Origin: JACQFK01 sp964604905
GTDB taxonomy: Bacteria > Planctomycetota > MHYJ01 > JACPRB01
Direction: 5' to 3'
Length of the DNA: 14,796 bases
NCBI GenBank assembly: GCA_964604905.1
Contig: CAZSCC010000281.1
Location: 1-14,796 of the forward strand
In this document: in pieces, positions 1 to 7,687 of the stretch
Position numbering within the stretch: position 1 is the first letter of the stretch
Layout: each line of letters starts with the position of its first letter
Translations under genes and position numbers: made by a program
Notes under the pieces: generated by a model
Told to the model about the DNA's origin: nothing
The model's database searches: none
Seen by the model: only the letters and a program-made list of their open reading frames with translations

Positions 1-775
1 CGCCCGTCCAGCCGAGCTCGCGGATGACGCTCTCCGCGTACCCCAGGAGGCGCGGGTCGCGAACGCTCTCGCAGCACGCGCTCGGCCCGCCCGTGATCGG
101 ATATTCCCGGACCCGGCGGTGGGCGAAGGAGGCGAGCACGCGACCCTCCTGGGCAAGCACTCCGACGCCGTAACCGTCGCCGTCGATCCGCTCCTGGATC
201 ACCGGGAAGGGGCGGATCCGGTGGAGTTCCGCCCACGCGCGGCGGACCTCGTCCCGCGTGCGGGCCCGCCGGTAGCGGGCGGCGGGTTCGAGAGCGGTCC
301 CCTCGTCGTCGCGCAGCTTGACCACGGCGGGAAGGCGGAGGCGCTCGACGACGCCGTCGAGCTCCTCGTCCGACTCAGGCGCATAGCTCACGGGGATCGG
401 CACGCCCGCCTTGCGCGCCGCCGCGAGCACGGTCGATTTATCGTTCGCCCGCCGGATCGCGGCGAGCGGGGAGATCGGGACGCGCGCGGGCAGGCGCTCG
501 CGGTTCTTCGCGCAGGCGAGGAGCACGTTGGTCGAGACGGGGAGGATCACGTCCGCGCCCCGGGCGAACTCCGCGAGCGCCGCGACGAATCGGCCCTCCT
601 CCCCGACGCCCGGGAGGACCTCGCGCCGGGAGACGTGACGGGAGACGAAGGCGGCGGGCGTGGTCCGAGCGTACGGCTCCTGCTCCGCGACCCACACCTC
701 CGCCCCCGCGCTCCCGAGCGCGCGGACGACCGCGAGGGCGACGCGGTTAGCCCCGTCCGTGACCAGCACGCGCAC
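1..775 (-). CDS. ATP-grasp family ligase, C-terminus beyond the window
   Basis: Partial gene: 258 codons are present and the frame is open to the left edge. It starts with GTG (V-R-V-L-V-T-D-G-A-N), the first possible start after an in-frame TGA. Residues 1-100 form the pre-ATP-grasp fold. Residues 107-128 (A-I-R-R-A-N-D-K-S..., ending G-V-P-I-P) are the typical linker into the ATP-grasp domain. Residues 149-153 (P-A-V-V-K) supply the probable ATP-binding lysine, residues 192-196 (V-I-Q-E-R) the adenine-binding strand, and residues 228-237 (T-G-G-P-S-A-C-C-E-S) resemble the carbamoyl-phosphate-synthase-like (COG3919-type) subgroup. Such enzymes join a carboxylate to an amine or other nucleophile through an acyl phosphate. 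The substrate cannot be read from the sequence. Its start overlaps the preceding GT4 gene by 29 bases, so it is probably the eighth gene of the glycan operon and may modify the sugar chain or a precursor. Metal-binding residues of the active site would lie beyond the edge. Confidence 0.85.
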   Translation of the reverse strand, partial: MRVLVTDGANRVALAVVRALGSAGAEVWVAEQEPYARTTPAAFVSRHVSRREVLPGVGEEGRFVAALAEFARGADVILPVSTNVLLACAKNRERLPARVPISPLAAIRRANDKSTVLAAARKAGVPIPVSYAPESDEELDGVVERLRLPAVVKLRDDEGTALEPAARYRRARTRDEVRRAWAELHRIRPFPVIQERIDGDGYGVGVLAQEGRVLASFAHRRVREYPITGGPSACCESVRDPRLLGYAESVIRELGWTG

Positions 776-1919
776 GGATCACCTCAAGGAAGACGCGCTC
801 CACGCGCTCGATCACCCGGCTCCAGTCGTAGTGGGCCGCCACGTGGTCCCGGCACCGGGCGACGAGCGCCCCGTCGGGCTCGGCGAAGAACTTCCGGATC
901 CCCGCCGCGATCGCCCGCGGCGAGGCCTCGGAGAAGAGGAGGCCGAGGGGTCCGAGCACTTCGGGGATCGCTCCCACCGGAGTCCCCATCGCCGGGGTCC
1001 CGCAGGCCATCGCCTCGATCGCGACGAGGCCGAATCCCTCGAGCTCCCGGGTGGGGAGGACGAACAGGTCCGCGGCGCGGTAGAGCGAGGGCAGGTCCGC
1101 GTCGGGCACGAATCCGAGGAACCGGGCCTCCACGCGGAGCGACGCCGCGAGCGCCTCCAGTTCTTCCCGAAGCGGGCCGTCGCCCCCGATCGCCAGACGC
1201 AGGCCCGGCACCTCCGCCGCCGCCCGGATGAGGAGATCGATCCCCATCCGCTCGACCAGGCGCCGGACGGTCAGGACGAGCGGACCCGGCCCGAACCCGA
1301 AGCGCGCCCGGTGGGCGTCCCGGGGCCCGAGAGGCGAGAAGCGCGAGAGATCGACCGCGCCGGGAACGAGCGTGACCTTCGCCTCCGGCAGCTTCCGGTG
1401 GTGCTCGCGGAGTTGACGGCGGATGAACTCGCTCTCCACCAGCACGGCGTCGCAGGAGCGGATCGCCGTCGCTTCCATCCGGTTTCGGAACGCGGTGTGG
1501 AACATCCTCGCCACGACATGGGTGTCGGGATGGGCCGCCTTCCACTCCGCCGCCCAGGGGGAGATGAACCAGTAGACCTTGGGAAGGGGGTCGGCCGCGC
1601 CGTTCCGGAGCACGCCCGCCGCGCAGAGCGGCTGGTTGAAGACGAGAAGATCGAACGGGTAGTCCGCCTGGAGCTGCCCGAAGCGGTGGTCGTTCGTCGA
1701 CTGCCCGTACGAGAGCCTCTTCGACAGCGAGAGTTCGGGACGATGCTCGTAGGTGTGGAACTTCACTCCCTCGAGCTCGGCGCCGTCGGAGGGCCCCATC
1801 GGCCCCACGGCGGCGAGGACGTGGACCTCGTGGCCCCGCGCCGCGAGGAGCCGGTCCATGTCGAACCCGAACCGGCTGTTCCCGGGCGCGAAGAAGTCAT
1901 GGACGTGGAGCAGTCTCAT
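747..1919 (-). CDS. GT4 family glycosyltransferase
   Basis: 390 residues, the usual size for a cytosolic or membrane-associated GT-B enzyme. The N-terminal acceptor domain has a Rossmann start (M-R-L-L-H-V-H-D-F-F) followed by G-F-D-M-D-R-L-L-A-A-R-G-H. Residues 185-195 (V-P-G-A-V-D-L-S-R-F) open the nucleotide-sugar domain. R219-R220 followed by M-G-I-D-L-L-I-R-A is the donor-phosphate segment, with methionine where many members have lysine, and G-G-D-G-P-L at 245-250 follows. The EX7E motif is E294 and E302 (E-G-F-G-L-V-A-I-E). GT4 enzymes are retaining and use NDP-sugars; the sugar here is unknown. The ATG at 1917-1919 has an AGGGGG tract six bases upstream and overlaps the end of the preceding GT4 gene by 23 bases, so the two are probably co-translated. 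Confidence 0.9.
   Translation of the reverse strand: MRLLHVHDFFAPGNSRFGFDMDRLLAARGHEVHVLAAVGPMGPSDGAELEGVKFHTYEHRPELSLSKRLSYGQSTNDHRFGQLQADYPFDLLVFNQPLCAAGVLRNGAADPLPKVYWFISPWAAEWKAAHPDTHVVARMFHTAFRNRMEATAIRSCDAVLVESEFIRRQLREHHRKLPEAKVTLVPGAVDLSRFSPLGPRDAHRARFGFGPGPLVLTVRRLVERMGIDLLIRAAAEVPGLRLAIGGDGPLREELEALAASLRVEARFLGFVPDADLPSLYRAADLFVLPTRELEGFGLVAIEAMACGTPAMGTPVGAIPEVLGPLGLLFSEASPRAIAAGIRKFFAEPDGALVARCRDHVAAHYDWSRVIERVERVFLEVIRARAGHGRG
779..785 (-). promoter_or_regulatory. Shine-Dalgarno site for the ATP-grasp gene
   Basis: GAGGTGA lies just upstream of the GTG at 775, with the GAGG core six bases from it, inside the last codons of the upstream glycosyltransferase. It supports the GTG start and the 29-base overlap. 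A second in-frame GTG at 769 is less well placed. Confidence 0.6.
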
Positions 1920-3015
1920 GCGCCCCCTCTCTCGTGCGTCCCCCGACGCTCTCGTAGAGCTCCAGCGTAAGGGCGGCGTTCTTCTCCCAAGGGAACATCG
2001 ACGCCCTCAGGGTTCCCCGCTCCGACAGGCGCCCGCGCAATTCCCGGTCCCCCGCCAGGCGTTCCATGGCCTCCGCCAGCCCCGCCGCGGACCCCGGCCG
2101 CACGAGGAGCGCGGCCTCTCCCGCAACCTCGGCCAGCGCCCCGCCCGAGGAGGCGATGACCGGGCATCCCAGCGCCATCGCCTCCAGCACGGGAAGCCCG
2201 AACCCCTCGTACTGGGAGGGATAGACGAGCGCCAGGGCGCCGCGGTAGAGCGCCCCGAGCTCCTCGTCGGTGACGCGAGCGAGGTACCGCACCCCCTCGG
2301 CGTCCAGTCGCAGCTCCTCCGCCCCGTACTCGGGCGCTCCCGCCAGGACGAGTCCCGCCGGGGACCGCCTCTGCCGGAACGCCTCCAGGAGGACCGGGAT
2401 GTTCTTCCGCCGCGTGACGTTCCCCACGCACAGGAAATACGGTTCCTTCACGCCCAGCCGCTCCCTCAGCTCCGCGGCGCGCGCGGGAGCGACCTCGAAC
2501 GGCCGCGCGTCCACGCCCACGGGCACCGACCGGGTCTTCCCCCGCGACGCGGGGAGGTACTCCTCGACGTCCCGCGCCGTGGTCTGCGAGATGCAGGCCA
2601 CGGCGGCGGCGCGCCCGACCGACCCCTCGAGGGCCCACCTCCAGTACCACCTCCATAGAAGGGGATAGTACTCCGGGTAGCGCAGGAAGATCACGTCGTA
2701 CACCGAAAGGACGGCCGGGCAGTCGAGATCCGCAGGCACGAAGCTCTTCAGGCCATGCACGAGGTCGAGCCTCTCGGATCGGGCGACCTTCGCGAAGCCC
2801 CCGTGATCGAAACGGAGCCTCGCGAACTTCCCCATCGATGGGATCGCGACCCGGCGCCAGCGGGGGGACGAAGGGCAGAGGTCGGCATCGGTGAACAGCA
2901 CGAACTCGTGGTCGGAGCCGGCGGCGGCGAGCGCGCGGACCAGTTCGCCGATACAGCGCTCCACGCCGCTCGGCGCCGGCGAACCCAGGTTGGGGGCGTA
3001 GAGTCCGATGCGCAT
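1897..3015 (-). CDS. GT4 family glycosyltransferase, mannosyltransferase-like
   Basis: 372 residues starting M-R-I-G-L-Y-A-P-N-L-G. The signature pieces are G-V-E-R at 17-20, a V-Y-D-V-I-F segment at 105-110, C-I-S-Q-T-T-A-R-D-V at 141-150 and G-N-V-T-R-R-K-N at 198-205 with the donor-phosphate-binding basic residues. The EX7E motif is E270 to E278 (E-G-F-G-L-P-V-L-E). This layout is typical of the GT4 group that includes O-antigen mannosyltransferases, but donor specificity cannot be read from it. The same frame stays open for another 314 codons upstream, across the GT2 gene; that stretch is arginine and proline-rich shadow, so I start at the ATG at 3013-3015. This ATG shares one base with the stop of the GT2 gene (TGATG), a classic translational-coupling junction. 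Confidence 0.92.
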   Translation of the reverse strand: MRIGLYAPNLGSPAPSGVERCIGELVRALAAAGSDHEFVLFTDADLCPSSPRWRRVAIPSMGKFARLRFDHGGFAKVARSERLDLVHGLKSFVPADLDCPAVLSVYDVIFLRYPEYYPLLWRWYWRWALEGSVGRAAAVACISQTTARDVEEYLPASRGKTRSVPVGVDARPFEVAPARAAELRERLGVKEPYFLCVGNVTRRKNIPVLLEAFRQRRSPAGLVLAGAPEYGAEELRLDAEGVRYLARVTDEELGALYRGALALVYPSQYEGFGLPVLEAMALGCPVIASSGGALAEVAGEAALLVRPGSAAGLAEAMERLAGDRELRGRLSERGTLRASMFPWEKNAALTLELYESVGGRTREGAHETAPRP

Positions 3016-3860
3016 CAGCGTCCCGTCCGGTAGGCCGTCACCCCCCGCGCGAGGCCCCGCAGGCCCACGGGCACCAGGGCCGGCGACCCGTGCTCCAGCG
3101 CGAAAAGGACGATCCGCGCGATCCGCTTCATCACGAAGAACGGCCAGCCCGCCACGCGCGCGTGCCGGAGGGCGAAGAGCATGCTGTTGTGCGCGTGCCA
3201 GTAGAGCCACTCCTCGAACCGGGGCGTCCGGCAGCCTCCCACGGGCCAGTGGAGGTGCTCCAGCGACGCGCGCGGCTCGAAGATCAGGCGGAACCCGGCA
3301 CGGCGCGCGCGGAGGCAGAAGTCGGTCTCCTCCCCGATCGCAGCGCCGCCGAACGCCGTATCGAACCCGCCGATCCGGTCGAAGACCTCCCGGCGGAACG
3401 ACATATTCCCGCCCGGCAGGTGCTCCACGTCGCAGGGAGTCTCCGCGCCGAAGTTGCGCACGACCTTCCCGTCTCCGCGGCGGAAGGCTCCCACCCCGGG
3501 CCCGGCCGCGTCGTAGCCGCCCACCACGCGGCCGCCCACCCCTGCCACGCCGGGCGCGTCGTAAGCCCCGGCGTGAAACCGGACCAGGTCGCGATCGGGG
3601 ATGACGTCGTCGTCGAGAAAGAGGACCGCGTCGCCCGTCGAAAGCCGCACGCCGACGTTCCGGGCGTTGGGGAGTCCGCGCTCCGCGATCCGATGGATGC
3701 GGACGCCGGCGAGGACGGCCACACGGGCGTCCTCCCGGGCGGACTGGTCGACGACCACGATCTCGTGCGGAGGCACGCTCTGGTGCTCGAGATGCCGAAG
3801 GAGGTTGTAGAGCGCGTCCGCGCGATCCACCGTGGGGATGACGAGCGAGATCCTGAGCAT
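3015..3860 (-). CDS. GT2 family glycosyltransferase
   Basis: 281 residues from the ATG at 3858-3860 (M-L-R-I-S-L-V-I-P-T). An in-frame TTG at 3870-3872 would add four residues and overlap the upstream stop; neither start has a strong Shine-Dalgarno. It is a GT-A fold: I-V-V-V-D-Q-S at 34-40 binds the nucleotide, F-L-D-D-D at 81-85 is the DXD-type metal motif, G-G-N-M-S-F-R-R at 150-157 and G-G-F-D at 164-167 form the acceptor region, and G-E-E-T-D-F at 176-181 carries the probable catalytic base. GT2 enzymes invert the anomeric centre, so this step should give the opposite linkage type to its retaining GT4 neighbours. A hydrophobic C-terminal stretch near 236-265 may touch the membrane. Rhamnosyl or galactosyl-type transfer is possible but not demonstrable. 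Confidence 0.9.
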   Translation of the reverse strand: MLRISLVIPTVDRADALYNLLRHLEHQSVPPHEIVVVDQSAREDARVAVLAGVRIHRIAERGLPNARNVGVRLSTGDAVLFLDDDVIPDRDLVRFHAGAYDAPGVAGVGGRVVGGYDAAGPGVGAFRRGDGKVVRNFGAETPCDVEHLPGGNMSFRREVFDRIGGFDTAFGGAAIGEETDFCLRARRAGFRLIFEPRASLEHLHWPVGGCRTPRFEEWLYWHAHNSMLFALRHARVAGWPFFVMKRIARIVLFALEHGSPALVPVGLRGLARGVTAYRTGR

Positions 3861-3868
3861 CGGTCGCT

Positions 3869-4957
3869 TCAAGTATACCCGCCCGCGGAGACCGCCCGTC
3901 GAATCGACTTCTCCACCTCCCCGGCCGCTCGGTCCCAGGAATGGGTCGATTCCGCAAGCTGCCGTCCGCGCCGTCCCATCCGTTCGCGGCCCGGAGCGTC
4001 CGCCATCAGTTCCTTCAGGGCTCCGGCCAGTTCCGCAGGATCGAGTCCGGCCGCCTTGCCGATCCCTCCGTCATTCACGAATCTCCTCAGGTCTTCAAGG
4101 TCGGTCGCCGCCACGACGGGACGGCCCCCCGCCATGGACTCGAAGACCTTCAGCGGCGAGAACGAGGCGCCCGCGTGGGGCGACCGGAGCACGTAGGCGC
4201 AGACGTCCGCGGCCGCGACGTACTCGGGCACGCGGTCGTGCGCCACCGGGCCGACCGCGATGACGTCCCCGGTCCTCATGGCCTCCCCTCCGACCAGCAC
4301 GAGGAGCGCTTCGGCCCGCTTCGCCGCGTCCACGAGCAGGTCCCTCGCGTGGTGGGCGTAGAAGCTCGCCACGCACAGGACGATCGGGCGGTCGAGGGGC
4401 AACCCCAGCGCGCGCCGCGCGGCGTCGCGATCGCCGGGCTTGAACAGGTCCGTGTCGGCCCCGTTGGGGACGACGTCGATCCGCTCCCCGGGGAAGCCGT
4501 ACCGGGCCGCCAGCGTCTCCTTCAGGAGCGGCGTGACCGTCACCACGCGCGCCGCGCGGGCGAGCGTGAACCGGTGGGCGACCCGCACGGCCGACCGGCG
4601 CCAGCCCGACTTCAGCTCCCGCTCGAGGAGCCCGTTGATCTCCACGACCAGCGGCTTCCCCAGCCGCTGCGCCGCCAGCGCGGGGGTCACGGTCGCGTGG
4701 ATCCCGCGCACGTAGACGGCGTCCGGGGCAAACGCGAGCCCGCTCCGCACGAACGTCCCGAGCGATCCGGCGGCATGGTGGAGGCGCCCCCCCGGGAGCG
4801 GATCGCAGGGAGCCTGGATCCCCGGGGCCTTCCCGCCGGGAGCGACGAGGCGAACCGCGTGGCCGCGCGCGACGAGCCGGTTCACGATCGCCCGGACGTG
4901 GACGCTCCAGGCGTAGGGGACGGAGAGATCATCGAAGGTGAGGTAGAGGACCCGCAT
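3869..4957 (-). CDS. GT4 family glycosyltransferase with altered EX7E motif
   Basis: 362 residues starting M-R-V-L-Y-L-T-F-D-D. The N-domain has S-V-H-V-R-A-I-V-N-R-L-V-A-R-G-H at 18-33 and V-E-I-N-G at 105-109. The C-domain has V-V-P-N-G-A-D-T-D-L-F at 162-172, the standard start of the donor half. The EX7E motif is modified: E273 in S-P-L-K-V-F-E-S-M-A is kept, but the position eight residues before it is S265 instead of glutamate. This P-L-K-x-F-E form recurs in GT4 subgroups, so the enzyme need not be dead. It ends 8 bases before the GT2 ATG and begins 31 bases after the next gene upstream, with a GGAGGG tract about ten bases before its ATG. Role inferred: one sugar-adding step on the lipid-linked glycan. 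Confidence 0.88.
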   Translation of the reverse strand: MRVLYLTFDDLSVPYAWSVHVRAIVNRLVARGHAVRLVAPGGKAPGIQAPCDPLPGGRLHHAAGSLGTFVRSGLAFAPDAVYVRGIHATVTPALAAQRLGKPLVVEINGLLERELKSGWRRSAVRVAHRFTLARAARVVTVTPLLKETLAARYGFPGERIDVVPNGADTDLFKPGDRDAARRALGLPLDRPIVLCVASFYAHHARDLLVDAAKRAEALLVLVGGEAMRTGDVIAVGPVAHDRVPEYVAAADVCAYVLRSPHAGASFSPLKVFESMAGGRPVVAATDLEDLRRFVNDGGIGKAAGLDPAELAGALKELMADAPGRERMGRRGRQLAESTHSWDRAAGEVEKSIRRAVSAGGYT

Positions 4958-4988
4958 GAGCTCTCGGCCCTCCGCGGAGATCCAGGCG

Positions 4989-6146
4989 TCAGGGCCTCGG
5001 TCTCGGCGCCTTCGCCAGCGCTTCGATGCGCGCGAGGAGCTTCGGGAAGTTCTTGCGCGCGTCGGCCCGCGCCAGCGTGATCGCGCGGCCGCGGAGCGCC
5101 ACCTCCGCGCGGTTCTTGTCGTCCGCGGCGGCCTTCTTGAGCGCCTCCGCGAGCCCTTCCGGCTTCCCCACCGGGAAGAGCCAGCCCGACTGGCCGTCGG
5201 CGATCCACTCCCGGTTGGCGGGGATGTCGCTGGCCACGACCGGGATCTCCATCGCCATCGCCTCGAGCAGGCCGAGCGACGCGCTGTCGCTCCTCGAGCA
5301 GGTCACGTAGAGATCGCCCGTGGCGAGGTATTCCGGGATCTTCTGGTTCTCCACCATGCCGCAGAACTTGACCCGGTCAGCGACCTTGAGCTCCTCCGCG
5401 CGCTTCTCGAGGTCGGCGCGGAGGTTGCCGTCGCCCACCAGCACGACGGCAAAGTTTTCCAGGCCCGGCTTCGCAATCGCGGCCAGGAGGGCCGGATGGT
5501 CGTACATCTCCTTGAGAGGGCGCGTGGAGACGAGGACGAATTTCCCTTCGAAACCCCACGACTTGCGGAGTTCCATGTCCTTCGGGCGGGGCTCGAACTT
5601 TCCGCCGTCGAGCTCGATGGGGAGGACCTCGACCTGGTCGGGCCGGAGGCGGCCCAGGCGCTTGCACTCCTCGGCGGCCGTCTTCGAATTGCAGACCACG
5701 AGGTCGGCCGTCTTGAGCGCCTTGATCGCCCGCTCGGCAAAGCCGCGGTGGAGCCGCGGCCAGACGAGGATGTCGGAGCCCCAAGGGAAGAGGCAGAGCG
5801 GCCGCGCCCCCGCGTGGGCCGCCACGTAGCCTGAGGTCAGGGCCCAGTTCGCGAAGATGACATCGTAGCGGCCCTGCCGGAGCACGTCCTTGATCTTCAG
5901 GCACGCGCGGGCCTCGTCACGACGGTACTCGACCGCGCGGATGAGGCGCCAGCGGCTGGCGCCCGAGCCGTCGGGGTAGGTCTGGTACCGCTCGTGGATG
6001 ATCTTGTAGTCCTTGACGAACTTGGGGAGTTCCGGCTCGCGGTGGTAGAAGGTGAGGAGCGTCACCTCGTGCCCCGCCGCCTTGAACTGCGTCAGGAGGC
6101 GCTCGTCGTGGACGTTCAGGATGTCGGAAAGGTAGAGAATGTTCAT
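4989..6146 (-). CDS. GT4 family glycosyltransferase, lysine-rich
   Basis: 385 residues starting M-N-I-L-Y-L-S-D-I. It has a GT-B layout: acceptor domain with F-P-W-G-S-D-I-L at 120-127 (a hallmark of one GT4 subgroup), V-C-N-S-K-T at 151-156, V-S-T-R-P-L-K at 206-212, V-G-D-G-N-L at 237-242, and the motif region around L-G-L-L-E-A-M-A at 291-298. The conserved second glutamate is E295, while the first position is D287, a conservative change. About 27 of 385 residues are lysine, against roughly 7-10 in the similar-sized GT4 neighbours at 747-1919 and 3869-4957, which hints at a different ancestry. The ATG overlaps the flippase stop by four bases (ATGA). Function beyond glycosyl transfer to a lipid-linked intermediate is inferred. 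Confidence 0.9.
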   Translation of the reverse strand: MNILYLSDILNVHDERLLTQFKAAGHEVTLLTFYHREPELPKFVKDYKIIHERYQTYPDGSGASRWRLIRAVEYRRDEARACLKIKDVLRQGRYDVIFANWALTSGYVAAHAGARPLCLFPWGSDILVWPRLHRGFAERAIKALKTADLVVCNSKTAAEECKRLGRLRPDQVEVLPIELDGGKFEPRPKDMELRKSWGFEGKFVLVSTRPLKEMYDHPALLAAIAKPGLENFAVVLVGDGNLRADLEKRAEELKVADRVKFCGMVENQKIPEYLATGDLYVTCSRSDSASLGLLEAMAMEIPVVASDIPANREWIADGQSGWLFPVGKPEGLAEALKKAAADDKNRAEVALRGRAITLARADARKNFPKLLARIEALAKAPRPRP

Positions 6147-7687
6147 GCCGCGGAGCGCCGACCCAGGGACTTCAACACGTCCACGTCGTAGTCATCGATG
6201 ACCCGGAAGGTCCGGGCGAGCCACACGGCCAGGCCCGCCGAAAGGGCGAACGCCGGCGCGAGCACCGCGAGGGCCTGCAGGCGCCCCGTGAGGTCCGGAA
6301 GCAGATGAGGGGAGGCCCAGCGCCAAACCCCGTGGACCGCCAGGAGCGGCACGATCACCGCCAGCGGCTTCAGAAAGGCGTTTCCCACCCACTCTCTCCA
6401 GCGGAACTCCAGCATCCCGTGGAATCCGATCATGAAAACCGCCTGCGCCAGGACCATTCCCACGGAGATGGAGCCGGCCAGACCCCCGTAATCATAGCGA
6501 CGCCCTACGGTGATGTAAAGCACCGCGGCCCCCGCCAGGCCGGAAAGGGTGGCGCCCAGCACCCGGCCCGGTCCGCCCAGCGCCACCGCGACTCCCTGCG
6601 CGCAGGCCACAATTGCACCGACCGTCAGCCCCGCCGCCAGGAGGCGCAGGACGGCCGACGCTTCCGGCATCGGCTGCCCCAGCCACAGGACGAAGACCTC
6701 GGGGGCGAAGAGCGCCACGAATCCCACGAGGCCCGTCGCCGCCAGGGCGCCGTACTTCGTCCCCCTCATGAGGAGGAGGACGATCCGATCGCGGTCGCCC
6801 CGCGCGGCAAGGTCGCTCACGGCGGGGAGGACCGCCGACAACAGCGTCTGCACCAGGGAGACCAGACGGTCCGCCGCGCCCGCGCCGATCTGGTAGAACC
6901 CGATCAGCGCCGCCGGCAGCCCCGTGATGCCCAGGAGAAGCCGGTCGCTCCGGAACGCCTGATGGACCAGCTGGTTGGCCTCCAGCTTCCATCCGAACCC
7001 GACCAGGCGTTTCAGGTCGGCGGCCCGATAGGCGAACAGCTCGAAGGTGAGCGGATAGCCCACGCGGCGGAGCATCACGGCGAACGCGACGATCTGGAGG
7101 ACCGAGAAGATCGCGCCGTTCACGACCACACCCAGGAGGCCCCATCCCCGTTCGAGGAACAGCACCATCCCGACCGCCGAGAGGGGCGAGACGACGACGG
7201 CCGTCTTGCTGACCAGGTCGAGCCGCTGCATCCCTTCCAGGCTTCCCATGAGGTGGCGCATGAGAGGCGTCAGCACCGCCTGCAGGCCGATCACGATCAG
7301 GACGGGGTGGATCTCCGACGCCTTCTCCGCGGGAAGGAACCAGGGGAGCCACGCGCGCCCCGCGAGCCACACGGCCGACATCAACACGGATCCGAAGAGG
7401 ACGTCGACCGTCAACCAGGTCGAGGCGAGCGTTTCCAGTCCCGCGCGATCGTCCCGAGCCCGCCGGTCGGCCACCTCCCGCGGGCGCGCCGCCCAGATGC
7501 CGAAATCGAAGCGGCTCAGCCAGAGCCCCAGCGTCCCCAGCGCGGCGAGGATGCCGAAGCCGTGGCGCCCCACCCGGTGGAAAATGTAGGGAGTGAGCAG
7601 GATCGGGACTGCGAAGGTGACGAAGTATCCCAGGAACGAGGAGGCGGTGTTCCGGGCCAGGACCGCCTTCCCCGCAGGTTCGCTCAT
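6143..7687 (-). CDS. Polysaccharide flippase, Wzx/MVF-type membrane protein
   Basis: 514 residues, nearly all hydrophobic helices with short polar loops, as expected for a 12-14-helix lipid-linked oligosaccharide flippase. The N-terminus (residues 9-48) reads R-N-T-A-S-S-F-L-G-Y ... P-I-L-L-T-P-Y-I ... V-G-R-H-G-F-G, the standard Wzx opening. Clear membrane stretches include about 17-36, 46-63, 92-110, 127-143, 182-206, 311-336, 344-370, 377-393, 402-421, 438-456 and 471-490. R248-D249 in the middle helix region are typical charged residues of the transport cavity. Wzx proteins flip undecaprenyl-linked repeat units to the periplasmic face. The open frame continues 314 codons further upstream as shadow of the GT4 gene. 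The ATG at 7685-7687 overlaps that gene's stop by four bases and fits the family start. Confidence 0.9.
   Translation of the reverse strand: MSEPAGKAVLARNTASSFLGYFVTFAVPILLTPYIFHRVGRHGFGILAALGTLGLWLSRFDFGIWAARPREVADRRARDDRAGLETLASTWLTVDVLFGSVLMSAVWLAGRAWLPWFLPAEKASEIHPVLIVIGLQAVLTPLMRHLMGSLEGMQRLDLVSKTAVVVSPLSAVGMVLFLERGWGLLGVVVNGAIFSVLQIVAFAVMLRRVGYPLTFELFAYRAADLKRLVGFGWKLEANQLVHQAFRSDRLLLGITGLPAALIGFYQIGAGAADRLVSLVQTLLSAVLPAVSDLAARGDRDRIVLLLMRGTKYGALAATGLVGFVALFAPEVFVLWLGQPMPEASAVLRLLAAGLTVGAIVACAQGVAVALGGPGRVLGATLSGLAGAAVLYITVGRRYDYGGLAGSISVGMVLAQAVFMIGFHGMLEFRWREWVGNAFLKPLAVIVPLLAVHGVWRWASPHLLPDLTGRLQALAVLAPAFALSAGLAVWLARTFRVIDDYDVDVLKSLGRRSAA

Noticed and set aside
119..1970. Long plus-strand open frames at 119-1231 and 660-1970
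   Set aside because: They are rich in arginine, proline and glycine, show no domain, and lie antisense to clearly recognisable ATP-grasp and GT4 genes. High GC content keeps the third frames open.
3016..3957. N-terminal extension of the 1897-3015 glycosyltransferase, giving a 686-residue fusion
   Set aside because: The extra 314 codons overlap the whole GT2 gene in another frame and have shadow composition. The ATG at 3015 makes a TGATG junction and gives a normal GT4 N-terminus.
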